Below, piece by piece: positions 45,847-56,246 of a DNA stretch of 64,000 nt (position 1 is its first letter; the number at the start of each line of letters is the position of its first letter). Under the pieces are notes generated by a model. The model was given only the letters and a program-made list of their open reading frames with translations, ran no database searches and was not told the DNA's origin. Source of the stretch: Pseudolysobacter antarcticus (lineage in GTDB: Bacteria; Pseudomonadota; Gammaproteobacteria; Xanthomonadales; Rhodanobacteraceae); NCBI RefSeq assembly GCF_004168365.1, contig NZ_CP035704.1:620001-684000 (forward strand). The letters are read 5' to 3'. The position numbers were made by a program, and so were the translations under genes.

Positions 45847-46998
45847 TTACTCGAATCCGTTCGCAAAAATACGTTCGCGCGTTGATTCATACGCGCCGAC
45901 ATCAACGATGCCAAGGCTGACGCGCGGGTTGCCGTCCAGATCGTAGTTGCTGGATCCACCGACCGGTGCGTTCAAGCCGCGATTGACCAGCGGCGAACCG
46001 GCGGCGGGACGAAAATCCAGCGCGCCAATGAAGCGCGGATCGATCCCCGGATCGTTGCCCACGTCGGCCTGGACAATGGGCGCAGTGACGATGCTGCTGT
46101 AACCCCACGAACCTAAGTTGCTGTATAGCCAGATGCGAATCGGGTCGCCGGAGCTGCGACTGTTGAAGTTGATCCCACCAACGATCGCATTGTTCACGAG
46201 GCGAAAGGCGGTACCGCCGTTGGAATCGAGCAAGGCACCGAAACCGGCGCCGTTGAGCGACAGCGAGTTGTTGTGCATGTAGACGATCTGCGCCGGGTAC
46301 TCGGCGAAAATTGCCAGATTCGCATAATTGCTGCTGGAATCGCCGATGACGTTATTGATCAAATAGACGTTGGCAAAGCTGTTCAAGGTGACGACGTTGG
46401 TGAAGATGTTGAGTGGTGGTGTCTTTGTATTGTGGCTGCTCAGAACGATGACATTCTGCACGCGCAGATCCTGTTCGAGCGCGCCGAACAGCGCCAATGC
46501 CGCCGATTCGCCGTTGTTGCTGGTCGCGCCGTTGCGCAACGTCAGATTGTTGATCGATAACGTCGTATTCGGTGCATCGCCGGTGTTGTTGATACTGAGC
46601 ACGGCGGTGACGTTTTGGCCATCCAGGATCGTGGTACCGGCTTGCTGATGCTGAAAGTCGCACGGGTCATGGTCATCATACCAGCCACCGGAAATACTCA
46701 AATTGTGCGGTTGCGCCGTGCTGTAGCTGAACATCTGCCCGCCAGTAAAATACGTGCCTTGCATCAGCCGGATTTCGTCGATGAGATTGGCGCTGACGCT
46801 GGCATCAGCCAAGGCTTGCCGCAGTTCGGTCTCGTTGCTCACGCAGGCCGGGTCGGCGTGACAAACCCCATTGGCAAGACAGACCAGTGCGATCAGCAGC
46901 AATACGCGATGCAAGCTCACGAGGTATCTCCCGAGGTTCATTCGCAGCGCATTTGTCGGTCTGCTCGGCGCATACAATTGTGCGCGGACACTATTCAT
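45847..46998 (-). CDS. Secreted beta-helix (choice-of-anchor Q type) protein with IFANGFE tail
   Basis: A 383-residue exported protein. The chosen ATG overlaps the previous gene's stop by 8 bases and is preceded by GGTGG; a second ATG at 46941 gives a more compact signal peptide (LLLIALVCLANGVCHADP). The middle is made of parallel beta-helix-like turns (TTLSINNLTLRNGATSNNGE) and ends with NYDLDGNPRVSLGIVDVGAYE, the choice-of-anchor Q signature. The last residues RERIFANGFE match a tail shared by four other exported proteins here. Function unknown. Confidence 0.8.
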   Translation of the reverse strand: MNSVRAQLYAPSRPTNALRMNLGRYLVSLHRVLLLIALVCLANGVCHADPACVSNETELRQALADASVSANLIDEIRLMQGTYFTGGQMFSYSTAQPHNLSISGGWYDDHDPCDFQHQQAGTTILDGQNVTAVLSINNTGDAPNTTLSINNLTLRNGATSNNGESAALALFGALEQDLRVQNVIVLSSHNTKTPPLNIFTNVVTLNSFANVYLINNVIGDSSSNYANLAIFAEYPAQIVYMHNNSLSLNGAGFGALLDSNGGTAFRLVNNAIVGGINFNSRSSGDPIRIWLYSNLGSWGYSSIVTAPIVQADVGNDPGIDPRFIGALDFRPAAGSPLVNRGLNAPVGGSSNYDLDGNPRVSLGIVDVGAYESTRERIFANGFE

Positions 46999-48721
46999 AA
47001 CCGCCACCGAAAATATGATCCGACTCGAACGCGCCGACATCAAAGCGGCCATAAAGATTGCCGTGTTGGGTATCGTCGAAACCGCGTCCATTCAGCACCA
47101 GATCGGTGAAGTCGTCGTTGATCGTGTTCGCATCGTCACAATAATCGGTGGCCAGTGACTTTGAGCGCAGGCGGTAATCGAAATTTGCCGGATTGTTGAA
47201 ACCCGGCGCCCCCACCTGGCTGCGCGTACCCATCGTCAGCGCGGAATTGCTGCTGATCACGCAATCGGTTTGATAGCTGGTAGCGCCGCCTTGAAACACG
47301 ATCGGCACACTGCTTTGCAGGATCGATGACAACAACGTCAGCGAGCTGCCGACGCTGCTGAATGAATAGATTTCCGCGGGCGACGATCCGCTGGCATGAC
47401 TGTTATCGGCGAACGTGCTGTAGCTGATGCGCGTATCGGCGCCGCTGCCCAGATCGATCGTGCTGCATGGCCGGAAGTTCGAACCGTGCACGCAATTGTT
47501 GCGGCTGATCAATGCGCCTTGCAGCCGAATCGTGTTCGGCGGATTCGGTGCACCGGCAATACTGCCGACGCTGATTGCCGAACCGGAGTCGGCCGAATTT
47601 TGCAGCACTGCGGTCTGGATCAAGCGCACGCTGCCGACCTGCACATTGATCGCGCCGCCCGCCGCAACATACGTGCTGTGGCTATCGACGCTGTTGCCGC
47701 GGATCACATTGCATTGCAAATAATTCGCGCATTGCGGTGCCGGCGGCACGCCCGGAAAATCGCGCGACATCTGCAGACTGCTGCCGTTGTACATGAACAC
47801 AGCGCCGCCCGAATTTGCCGCGCTGTTGCCGGTCAGACTGGTTTCCTGCGCGATCAAACTCACACTCGGGCCATCGAGATAAATACCACCGCCTTTGTCG
47901 TCGGCGCGATTATTGGCGATCGAAAATCCGCTGATCGGCGGGCGTGGATCGCCGGCCTGGTATTGCCACGCGCCGATAAGAATATCCACCGGCGTGGTGC
48001 CAAAACGCGTGGCGTAAATGCCGCCGCCCAAACCCGACGGCAGGTTGGCGGCATCGTACTGAACATGATTGCCGCTGAGCGTGGTGCGATCATTCTGGAT
48101 GCGCACCGTGCCGCCTTGCAGATACATGCCGCCGCCCTGGCGCCGTGCAGTGTTGTTGAGAATGCCGACGTCCTTGCCGATCGCGAGTGTCGCCTGCGCG
48201 CTCGAAATTCCGCCACCGTAGCTGGCCTTGTTGTCGTGCATCGTCACCCCCTCGATCAACACGTAGGCGCTGCCGAGAATATGCACGGCGCCACCGAATG
48301 GCGCATCGCCGCCGCTCAGATCGAGATGGCGCAAGGTGATCGAGCGTCCGCTAGAAGTTCCGGTCTGGATGTCGATCACGCTGTGCGCATAATCGCCTAC
48401 AACGGTCGCTGCCGGACCCGGTGACGAAAGATCGCAATCGTCGTAACCGCCTTCGATCAACACCGATTGGTTGCCCACCACCAGCGCCTGATTGGTGTAG
48501 CCCGCGGTGTTGGTGACAAACACGTAATCGAGATCCGGCCCGTTCGCCAGCGCGGCATCGAGCGCCGATTGAATCGTCTCGTATTCGCAGTGTGCCGCAC
48601 CGCCCTGGGTGTTGCCGACGATGAAATATTGCGGGCTCGCATGCGCCGTGGCGGAGACGATGAGTAGCATCAGCAGAGCCGTGACGCGACTCTGATAGCC
48701 GGTTTTCCGAGTGTTGGGCAT
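46991..48721 (-). CDS. Secreted beta-helix (choice-of-anchor Q type) protein with IFGGGYE tail
   Basis: A 576-residue exported protein with a signal peptide (VTALLMLLIVSATAHA) followed by a right-handed beta-helix of many short turns with GGG corners (NKASYGGGISSAQATLAIGK, NNRADDKGGGIYLDGPSVSL). It ends FDVGAFESDHIFGGGYE. It is related to its downstream neighbour and overlaps it. The pair follows the winged-helix/TPR regulator on the same strand, about 120 bases away. Function unknown, probably a surface or periplasmic binding protein or polysaccharide-active. Confidence 0.82.
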   Translation of the reverse strand: MPNTRKTGYQSRVTALLMLLIVSATAHASPQYFIVGNTQGGAAHCEYETIQSALDAALANGPDLDYVFVTNTAGYTNQALVVGNQSVLIEGGYDDCDLSSPGPAATVVGDYAHSVIDIQTGTSSGRSITLRHLDLSGGDAPFGGAVHILGSAYVLIEGVTMHDNKASYGGGISSAQATLAIGKDVGILNNTARRQGGGMYLQGGTVRIQNDRTTLSGNHVQYDAANLPSGLGGGIYATRFGTTPVDILIGAWQYQAGDPRPPISGFSIANNRADDKGGGIYLDGPSVSLIAQETSLTGNSAANSGGAVFMYNGSSLQMSRDFPGVPPAPQCANYLQCNVIRGNSVDSHSTYVAAGGAINVQVGSVRLIQTAVLQNSADSGSAISVGSIAGAPNPPNTIRLQGALISRNNCVHGSNFRPCSTIDLGSGADTRISYSTFADNSHASGSSPAEIYSFSSVGSSLTLLSSILQSSVPIVFQGGATSYQTDCVISSNSALTMGTRSQVGAPGFNNPANFDYRLRSKSLATDYCDDANTINDDFTDLVLNGRGFDDTQHGNLYGRFDVGAFESDHIFGGGYE

Positions 48722-48843
48722 CGCCGTTCTCTCGTGGTTGTACCGGCGCGTATTGCAGCAGCGCGGCCAACTCGGGTCTTGACGGATTCGTGAGTGAATC
48801 GCGACGAATCGTGATGATGCGCCTGACGCGCGAGCGAATGTCG

Positions 48844-51234
48844 CTATTTCGATGCTTGCGGAGCAGGGCTGGCGGTCGGAATCAGCGGCGCGAGCAGGGC
48901 AGAATCCACGACCAGATCCGCTGATTGCTTGAGTTGGTCCAGTCGTTTTTGTTCGGCATCAGCCGCGTCGGTCTGCCCCGCGCCACGCAAGGCAGCGATG
49001 TGCAGTGCGATCGCTTCCGGCTGTTGTTCGAGCCACGGCGCGAGTGCAGGCATCAGTGCGAGCGCGGCGGTGGCATCGTTTGTATCCACGCGCCAGTGGC
49101 CGAGCAGCAGCAATGCATCCAGCTTTGGCGGGCCATCGGCACGAGTGGCATTGGCATCGACCAGGCGTTGCAACGCAGCGATCGCTTCCGTCCGTTGACC
49201 GTGCGCGTATTGCAACTGAATTTGCACGAGCGGCTGCATCGTCGCCATTTCCGGATTTGCGGGATCCGCCTGGATCAACAAGGCCAGCGCGGCGGCGGCG
49301 TGTTCTGCGGCGGCGACATTGCCACCACGCGTGGCGACACGCGTCGCATCGGCGAGTACCGCAGCGTCATCGAGATTCGCTTTCACCGCGGCGAAAAGTT
49401 CGTGCGCGGAATCCAGTGCGGCACTCGCATCGCCCCATGCTGCGCGCTGCTCGGCAATCACGCCGCGCGCCCACAAGGCTTTCGCCTGCCAGTTCTTGTT
49501 GTCCTTTTGCAGCGCGATTTCTTGCGCGCGTTGCGCCAGCGCTTCGGCTGCCTCGTAATGGCCGAATGTGGCGAGCACGCGCGCGAGATTGGTGCCGACG
49601 TGCACCTGCGTATGCAGATCGGACAACTCGCGTGCGAGGGCCAGGGTTTGTTGCAGCATCGGCACCGCGGTCAGCGCGTGGCCCGCATCGAATTCGGCAG
49701 CGCCGAGACCGCCGAGTTCGCGCATCTCCAGATCCTTCGAGCCGGCTTCGCGCGCGGCATCGATCGCTTCGCGAAAATGGATCAGCCGCTCCTTGAAATG
49801 TCCTTGCTCACCATCGACGATCGCGAGGTTGGCCAATACCGACGACTCGTTGCGCCGGCTGCCGGCGGCGCGCGTCAACGGCAACGCCAGCTCCAGATGC
49901 TGGCGCGCCTGGGCGAGATGGCCACGCTTGATTTCGACCGCGCCGTAGGTCGAATGCACACCGGCCAGAGTCAGTGGGCGGCTATTGTCCGGCAGCAGTG
50001 ACAATGCCTCGTCGAGGTAACCAGCGGCGGCATCACCATCGCCTTTGAAATAATTCGATGCGCTGAGCTGACGCAAGGCCAGCACGAGCAAATCGTGATC
50101 ACCGCGTTGCCGCGCGATATCGGCCACGCGTTTGGCGTTTTCGACGCTGCTATCGATCTCGTTGGTCGAGCCTTGCGACGTCGCAAGCCGCAAACGTGGC
50201 CATAACAGGCCGGGGTCTTGATCAAGGCAGATCTGAAAATATTTCTTCGCACTGGCCTCGTCGCCATGCGCCGCGGCATCAAGGCCGCGCGCATACGCCT
50301 CGGCCAGAAACGGGTTGCGGATATCGCTATCGTCGCGGGACGCCGATGCGAGTGGCACGACGCCGAGCCAGCGCTGGATGCGTGCGACGGAATCGACCGC
50401 GAGCGGCGTCGGTGAGGTCGCGCGCAAAGTCTCGCGATGTGCGATCGAGCCATCAATGCTGAGGCGCAATTCCAGTTCGTATAACGAGCCAACCCGACGT
50501 AATTCGCCACTCACAAAGTGCGTCGCGCCTAGTGATTTTCCGAGTGCTGCCAGCGCCGCCGCATCGAAGCTGTCGTGTGTGCCGACCACGCTCTGCACGA
50601 GCTGAGCACCGATCACTTCGACCTTGCCTTGTTCCTGCAGCAGGCTCGCAATCAGGCCCATCAGACCGTTGCGTGTCCATGCCAGTCCCGGTTCAGCGGT
50701 CTTGTCGGTGATCGGCAGCACTGCGATGCGCGACAAGGTGCGGCCATCCGCTGCGCTCGGTGGAAAATGCGGGATCAATAATGCTGCGACGATGAGCAAT
50801 AATGCCGCCAGCGCCGCCAGCCACCAGCCGCGCACCGAGCGTGCCGGCGATTTGATCGCGGCTGGCGATGACATTGGTTGCGGATCGATTGTGACCTCGA
50901 CTTTTTCGTCGCCTGCGATCAGCACCGGCGCAGCCCATTGCAGGCCGCGGCCATGCACGGTGCGGATCACATGTTGCGATTCGCCATCGTCACCGAGCGC
51001 GCGCCGCGCCTTGCTCAGCAGTTGCGATAACGCTGCGTCGGTAACCGGACGCTGGCCCCACAAGGTGTCGTTGATTTCGCGTTTGGAAAGGGCGCGGTCG
51101 TGATGAATCAGCAGCAGCGCGATCAGGTCGAAAACCTTGGCTTCGACATCCACCGGCGCATCGCCGCGTCGAATCGCGCGCGTGGCGAGATCAATCGAAT
51201 ATTCACCGATGCGATAGAGCGACGTGGACGGCAC
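48844..51234 (-). CDS. Transmembrane winged-helix transcription regulator with TPR domain (CadC-like)
   Basis: A 796-residue one-component regulator. Residues 1-105 form an OmpR/PhoB-type winged helix (EAKVFDLIALLLIHHDRALS, VTDAALSQLLSKARRALGDD, HVIRTVHGRGLQWAAP). A membrane segment lies at about 136-156 (GWWLAALAALLLIVAALLIP). A small alpha/beta module (RIAVLPITDKTAEPGLAWTR) is followed by about 450 residues of TPR-like helical repeats. The protein therefore reads a periplasmic or membrane signal and binds DNA directly. Two secreted beta-helix genes lie downstream on the same strand and are its likely targets. Confidence 0.88.
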   Translation of the reverse strand: MPSTSLYRIGEYSIDLATRAIRRGDAPVDVEAKVFDLIALLLIHHDRALSKREINDTLWGQRPVTDAALSQLLSKARRALGDDGESQHVIRTVHGRGLQWAAPVLIAGDEKVEVTIDPQPMSSPAAIKSPARSVRGWWLAALAALLLIVAALLIPHFPPSAADGRTLSRIAVLPITDKTAEPGLAWTRNGLMGLIASLLQEQGKVEVIGAQLVQSVVGTHDSFDAAALAALGKSLGATHFVSGELRRVGSLYELELRLSIDGSIAHRETLRATSPTPLAVDSVARIQRWLGVVPLASASRDDSDIRNPFLAEAYARGLDAAAHGDEASAKKYFQICLDQDPGLLWPRLRLATSQGSTNEIDSSVENAKRVADIARQRGDHDLLVLALRQLSASNYFKGDGDAAAGYLDEALSLLPDNSRPLTLAGVHSTYGAVEIKRGHLAQARQHLELALPLTRAAGSRRNESSVLANLAIVDGEQGHFKERLIHFREAIDAAREAGSKDLEMRELGGLGAAEFDAGHALTAVPMLQQTLALARELSDLHTQVHVGTNLARVLATFGHYEAAEALAQRAQEIALQKDNKNWQAKALWARGVIAEQRAAWGDASAALDSAHELFAAVKANLDDAAVLADATRVATRGGNVAAAEHAAAALALLIQADPANPEMATMQPLVQIQLQYAHGQRTEAIAALQRLVDANATRADGPPKLDALLLLGHWRVDTNDATAALALMPALAPWLEQQPEAIALHIAALRGAGQTDAADAEQKRLDQLKQSADLVVDSALLAPLIPTASPAPQASK

Positions 51235-51452
51235 GATATTTCCGGCGGCATGCAGTAAAGCCGATTATAGGCGTGTTGCCGATCGCACCGCGCAACATCC
51301 GTGGGTTCGCGATTTCGCCGCAAAACCTGGCTGATACAGCGAGTATTTCTATTGTTGCGAAAGCGTCCGCGTATTTGCATGTCTGCAATCACTGCTGTGC
51401 AACGTATATCCCATCACCAGCAGTCAAACGGCTGGGCTTTCGGGAGTAGGGT

Positions 51453-52976
51453 GTGAGTAAAAATCCGGTTTTCCGCAGCATGTGTTGGTATGCGTTGGGG
51501 CTTGTTTTGTGTATATCGACCTATGCCCGATTCGCGCATGCAATGGATGGCGATCTCGATCCCACTTTCGGTAGCCCGAGTTCAACACCGGGTGTGCAAA
51601 CGGGCTCGCTCATTATCGATTTTGGCAATGGCTCGAACGCCCATCAGGATGGCGCGCACCGTTTGCTACGCCAGCCCGACGGAAAATTCGTCGCAGTCGG
51701 CAGTGTCGATAATGGCGGCCATCTAGCCATCGGCCTCACTCGCATTCTCAATAATGGCCAGCTCGATATCTCGTTTGGCGATATCGCCACGCCGGGTCGA
51801 TCGATTACCACTGGCGGAGGTGTCGACTACACGGGCAACGGCATTGCGTTGCTGCCGAATGGCCGGTTCGTGGTCGCCAGCACGATCGGTTATGGCGCGC
51901 CGCGTGGTTCGCTTATCGCGTTTCCCGCCAACGGGGGCACGTCGGTGTGGAACATCCAGGATGCAGATGGATCAGCCTACAACGATGTGCTCACGCTACC
52001 CGATGGTCGACTGCTGGCGGCGGGAGCCGCAGCGGGAATCTCCTTTCCTGCGTCGAGCGACTTTTCTCTGGTGCTATATGATGCCAGCGGCATATTCATC
52101 GACCGGCTCACCACATATTTTGATCTCGGCGGTACCCACAACGACCAAGTGCAACGCATCGCTTTTGTTGGTTCCGTCGATGCACCGAGCCAGCGCCTCG
52201 GCTATGTCTATGCGATCGGTTCGGTAACCTTAGCCGACTACGCCAGCGGCCATCACAATATCGAGTGCGGAATCATCAAGGCGGGCCTTTATTCGACCGC
52301 ACCGCGACTACGGCTGGAGCCAAGCTTCGGCACCGCGAGCAGCGGCAAACTCGTGCTTGATCTCAACACCGCATGGTCAGCTGGCCGCAGCGATGCGAGC
52401 GAAGGTAACGGCTATTGTCGTGGACTTTCCATCGGCAAGGATGGCGCATTGTTGATAGCCGGGGAACGGTATTATTTCGGCGATGACAATTTGCAACCGA
52501 CTGCCGACGACAGCTTAGGTTTCGTCGCAAAACTCGATGCCAATGGCGTTGCCGACACTGCGTTTCACAATCTCAGCTTTGGCGCCGGCTTCGCGTTTTA
52601 TTTCAATGCCACCAGCTATGCAAGTGGACTTTACGAGGGGCTATGGTTCTCCCTGATCCAAGGCAGCGGCTTGCCATTGTTTGGTGGGTTGATCGCTAGC
52701 ACTTGTTTCAACTCTCAGACAAATCACTCGTGGGTATTTCGCGGTACGGCTTCTGGTTCGCAAGATCCGACCTATGCGTTCGTCTCCTGCAATGCACCAC
52801 GGCAGCCTACGGACGCCGGTTACGACGTCGCGCTGGATGGCGTGTTCGATGCTGGTCGTATTGTCACCATCGGAAATATATATCGCAGCTTGAACTCCGG
52901 TAGCGCGACGGATTTCGTCTTCATGCGGCATCAGAGCGACCTGATTTTCAGCGATAACTTTGATCCGGGTTATTGA
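51453..52976 (+). CDS. Secreted delta-60-repeat protein with IFSDNF tail
   Basis: A 507-residue exported protein starting with GTG. A signal peptide (YALGLVLCISTYARFAHA) is followed by delta-60 type repeats (DGDLDPTFGSPSS, LLRQPDGKFVAVGSVDNGG, ALLPNGRFVVASTIG, LTLPDGRLLAAGAAAG, AKLDANGVADTAFH) that probably fold as a beta-propeller. It ends SDLIFSDNFDPGY, a variant of the shared tail with extra residues. It is paralogous to 54410-55936. Function unknown. Confidence 0.82.
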   Translation: MSKNPVFRSMCWYALGLVLCISTYARFAHAMDGDLDPTFGSPSSTPGVQTGSLIIDFGNGSNAHQDGAHRLLRQPDGKFVAVGSVDNGGHLAIGLTRILNNGQLDISFGDIATPGRSITTGGGVDYTGNGIALLPNGRFVVASTIGYGAPRGSLIAFPANGGTSVWNIQDADGSAYNDVLTLPDGRLLAAGAAAGISFPASSDFSLVLYDASGIFIDRLTTYFDLGGTHNDQVQRIAFVGSVDAPSQRLGYVYAIGSVTLADYASGHHNIECGIIKAGLYSTAPRLRLEPSFGTASSGKLVLDLNTAWSAGRSDASEGNGYCRGLSIGKDGALLIAGERYYFGDDNLQPTADDSLGFVAKLDANGVADTAFHNLSFGAGFAFYFNATSYASGLYEGLWFSLIQGSGLPLFGGLIASTCFNSQTNHSWVFRGTASGSQDPTYAFVSCNAPRQPTDAGYDVALDGVFDAGRIVTIGNIYRSLNSGSATDFVFMRHQSDLIFSDNFDPGY

Positions 52977-53095
52977 ATCAATCGCGTCGTTTTCGTGTTC
53001 AGTGCCCAGCTAATCCTGCAGCACCGAACAATGTCGCATTGTGTACTTTGCGTATATGTGAACTTTGTACTCCAACTCCTCGAAAGGATACTGCC

Positions 53096-54085
53096 ATGAA
53101 ACTCAAGCTCGGATTCATCGCTCTGGTTTTGTTGTTGTCGGCGCCGCTAGCGAGTTGGGCCGATAACGATCTCAAGGATTGCGAAGCTTGCAAGGATCAT
53201 CCGCTGCTGGCGCGTTATCCAGGTTCATTCCTGCTCGGTGCGGATCAAAAAGGTTTTGAGGAAGCCGCGTTGCCGCTTGGTCCCGCCACGCAAAATGAGA
53301 GTGGCGAAAGTATCGCGCCGAAGACACTGAATGTGACGGGCAAACGCACGCGTTTGTTCTATTTTGCGCCGCCCGAACGCAGCGCGCTTGAAGTCTTCAG
53401 TAACTATCAGGAAGCCTTGCAGAAGGCCGGCATGAGCGTGCTGTGGACGTGCTCGGATCTGCAATGCGGTAACGATTTCGCGAGTCAGGCGCTGGAATTG
53501 CTGCACCTGAATCATCTCGACAATACCCCGGAATCTTCGCTTGGATTTACCAATAGCGAGCGGCCGCGCTACCTGCTCGGCAAACTTGCGCGGGCGCAGG
53601 GCGATGTGTATATCGTGGTGATGGCGGCAGACAAAATCGATCAACAACGCCCGGCGATATTCGTGTTGTTGATCGAGAGCAAGCCGATGGAAAAAGGTCT
53701 GGTAACGGTGGCTGCCAATGCGCTCGATCAAAGCCTGATCAGTAGCGGCAAGGCTGTGATCTACGGCATCACCTTCGATTTCGACAAGGCCGACATCAAG
53801 CCGGAATCAAAACCGCAACTCGATCAGATTGCTCAGTTGCTGCACGATCATACCGATCTCAAACTGGCGATCACTGGCCATACCGACAATCAAGGCGGCG
53901 CGGACTACAACAACAAACTGTCGCAACGTCGCGCCGACGCGATCGTCGCAGCGCTGGTTGGAAGTTACGCCGTGGCGGCGAATCGACTCAGCGCGCAAGG
54001 CCTCGGTGCATCGGCGCCGGTGGCAAGCAATGACAGCGACGAAGGCAAGGCGAAAAACCGCCGTGTCGAACTCGTCAAACAATAA
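53096..54085 (+). CDS. DUF4892/OmpA-family outer-membrane protein
   Basis: A 329-residue protein with a signal peptide (LGFIALVLLLSAPLASWA). The N-terminal half (about 25-210) matches DUF4892-type proteins with HPLLARYPGSFLLGADQKGF. The C-terminal OmpA peptidoglycan-binding domain contains YGITFDFDKADIKPESKPQL, ITGHTDNQGGADYNNKLSQR and NDSDEGKAKNRRVELVKQ, including the D and R that bind diaminopimelate. Start chosen at MKLKLG after AAAGGA. It probably links the outer membrane to peptidoglycan. Confidence 0.9.
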   Translation: MKLKLGFIALVLLLSAPLASWADNDLKDCEACKDHPLLARYPGSFLLGADQKGFEEAALPLGPATQNESGESIAPKTLNVTGKRTRLFYFAPPERSALEVFSNYQEALQKAGMSVLWTCSDLQCGNDFASQALELLHLNHLDNTPESSLGFTNSERPRYLLGKLARAQGDVYIVVMAADKIDQQRPAIFVLLIESKPMEKGLVTVAANALDQSLISSGKAVIYGITFDFDKADIKPESKPQLDQIAQLLHDHTDLKLAITGHTDNQGGADYNNKLSQRRADAIVAALVGSYAVAANRLSAQGLGASAPVASNDSDEGKAKNRRVELVKQ

Positions 54086-54409
54086 TCACGCGGCGTTATG
54101 TGCTGGCCCGGTGCATGCAACCCCGGCCAAAAGCCCGGTGATAGCGAGATCATGAACCGCGATGCGCTGATGCGCTCAGCCGGCAAGCCGAGGCACGATT
54201 GACGGCGTGTAGTCCGCTGGTTCCGTGCAGTAGCGTCAACTCGATTGACCCTACTTTGGCTGCGATCCGGTCGCGTGGATGGCGCGTGAATCGGCATGCT
54301 GAGTGGGGTGTGGCATGCACATGGCGACTGCTAACGACGCGATTTTTCATGCGCAAAAATATGTTCTGTGCAAGCCATGCGCGATGATGATCGAGCAACG
54401 GTTTGCGGC
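54086..54409. other. Gene-free stretch
   Basis: 324 bases between two convergent genes. I see no open frame with a convincing start, no RNA gene, and only weak inverted repeats near 54110-54140 (CCCGGTGC with a nearby CCCCGGCC and AGCCCGGTG). Confidence 0.6.
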
Positions 54410-55936
54410 TCAGAATCCGTCACCGAAAAGTTTGTCGTTCTGCAAGCGCAGGAACAGGAAATCGACGTTGCTTGCGGTGTAGTTCACGCCGACGGCGAGC
54501 GGCCGGTTGCCATCCAGCAGCAGCGCAGTGACGTATTGCGGCGAACCGTTGCCGGGTTCGGATCCGGGGCTGAAAATGACATTGCCGGCGCTACCGAACG
54601 CGCTATCAGGATCGCCGTTGAACAACATGCGGTGGATGCCGAAATCGGCCGGTGCATTACCCTGAAAAAAGCTGTAAGCGTTACCGCCAAAAATAATGTT
54701 TTCGCGGAAGTGATCTTCCGAATTATTGGCGATGCTGTTTTGCTGCAGCACCAAACTGCTGATCCCGTTGTAGGCGCCGACCGATTGGTAGATGCCGATC
54801 TTTTCGCCTGGCACCGGAGCGCCGCCGAATCCGGCGTTGATAATGCCGTTCGAGTAGAGTTTTGCGACTGCCCAATAACTCACCGTGCCCGATGCGGTCG
54901 TGACATACGCTTCGCCGCCGAGCACGATGCCACCGTCGACGCCGATCGCAACCGCGCGACACGCGTCGGCACTTTCGCCGCCCGGAAACTGCCCGTCGAA
55001 CGGCACAATCGCCAAGCCCGGTTGGGTGGTCGGATTCGGTCCGAAACCAGCATCGAGATCGAGATTCGGCAAGATGAATGCAGCCACCGCGAAATTGGTA
55101 TCGTTGCTGCCACCGAGGTGTTGCGGTCGGCCTTGCGCCGAACCGGCCACGACCACGCGATTGCCGGCCACCGCGATCGCGCTGGCGTTGTCTTTTACCC
55201 CTACCGTGCCATCGGAAAAATCGACAAACTTCTGCATCAACGGATGGCCGTTGGCATCGTGCAGCACGGCGCAAAAATCCGCGCTGGTGCCGCTGACATA
55301 TTTCTGTCCGGTGCCCGCAGTGAGGATACGGTTATCGGGCAATATCGCAATGGCCGCGAGTGAGGATTGGCTGTCGCAATCGAGGAACTGCGCGCCGCCA
55401 TCACTACCAAAACTCGCATCGACCGCACCGTTCGCGAGCAGCCGAAACAGTAGTCCGCCGGTGCCGCCGGTACTGGCAGTGAATGTTCCGGCCACGACGA
55501 TCTTGCCGTCGGATTGCAGCGCAATCGCGCTCGCTGATTCATCGGTTGGTACAGCAAAATCGGCCGAGCTGAAAAAGTACGTACCGATGCCCGGCAGCGA
55601 GCCGGTGCCTGCGCCAAAACTCGTGTCGAGAAACCCACTCGTGTTGAGCCGCATAACGATGACCACGGTATGACCCGAAGCAAGCGTCGTGGTGCCTGCT
55701 GCGAGAATCTTGCCGTCGTTTTGCCGCGCCACGGCGGTCGCGAAACTCGCACCGGCGTAGGCGTAATTGCTCCAGCCGAGCCCCGGAATGCCGAAGGCCG
55801 GGTCGGGTTTGCCATCGTAGTTCTGCGCGCATGCCGCGACGTTGGTCAGACACCCGGCCAGCGCAAGAATCGCGAGCCATCGATGTCGGCGCGATCCGCC
55901 GGAATTTCTGTCGGTTCTATTCTGGCTGGTTTGCAT
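54410..55936 (-). CDS. Secreted delta-60-repeat protein with LFGDGF tail
   Basis: A 508-residue exported protein with a signal peptide (WLAILALAGCLTNVAACAQ; LAGC and VAAC might also act as lipoboxes). Delta-60 repeats are plain: DGKPDPAFGIPGLG, ARQNDGKILAAGTTTL, ALQSDGKIVVAGTFTA, ILPDNRILTAG. It ends RLQNDKLFGDGF, the shortest form of the shared tail. ATG at 55936 follows GGGAG. It is a paralogue of the protein at 51453-52976. Confidence 0.82.
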   Translation of the reverse strand: MQTSQNRTDRNSGGSRRHRWLAILALAGCLTNVAACAQNYDGKPDPAFGIPGLGWSNYAYAGASFATAVARQNDGKILAAGTTTLASGHTVVIVMRLNTSGFLDTSFGAGTGSLPGIGTYFFSSADFAVPTDESASAIALQSDGKIVVAGTFTASTGGTGGLLFRLLANGAVDASFGSDGGAQFLDCDSQSSLAAIAILPDNRILTAGTGQKYVSGTSADFCAVLHDANGHPLMQKFVDFSDGTVGVKDNASAIAVAGNRVVVAGSAQGRPQHLGGSNDTNFAVAAFILPNLDLDAGFGPNPTTQPGLAIVPFDGQFPGGESADACRAVAIGVDGGIVLGGEAYVTTASGTVSYWAVAKLYSNGIINAGFGGAPVPGEKIGIYQSVGAYNGISSLVLQQNSIANNSEDHFRENIIFGGNAYSFFQGNAPADFGIHRMLFNGDPDSAFGSAGNVIFSPGSEPGNGSPQYVTALLLDGNRPLAVGVNYTASNVDFLFLRLQNDKLFGDGF

Positions 55937-56246
55937 GACGTGCTCCCGAATGCGCAGCCAATACCGGCTGCTCGTTCTGGGATATACGTTGCAGGGCGTG
56001 CATTGCAGACATTCGATCATTGGCGGATGTCGCTGCCGTTCAGGCGCGATCGTTATCGAACCGGACATCTGTGGGCGGATGAATTCGTGGCGTCGCCCTG
56101 ACGGGCGTGCGGCGAAAATCTGTCTGCCTGCGGGCGAAAAAATGGCGGTACATATTTTTACTTTGGGGAGCGCAAAAAACAGCGGAGATCGGTGTTAGCC
56201 TGCGCGACAATTCCGCGGCAACGCCCGCTCTCTTGCGAGTAAGTAC
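55937..56246. other. Divergent intergenic region
   Basis: 310 bases between the divergent delta-60 and beta-lactamase genes. It must hold two promoters, but I could not single out convincing -35/-10 pairs, operators or a small gene. Confidence 0.5.
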
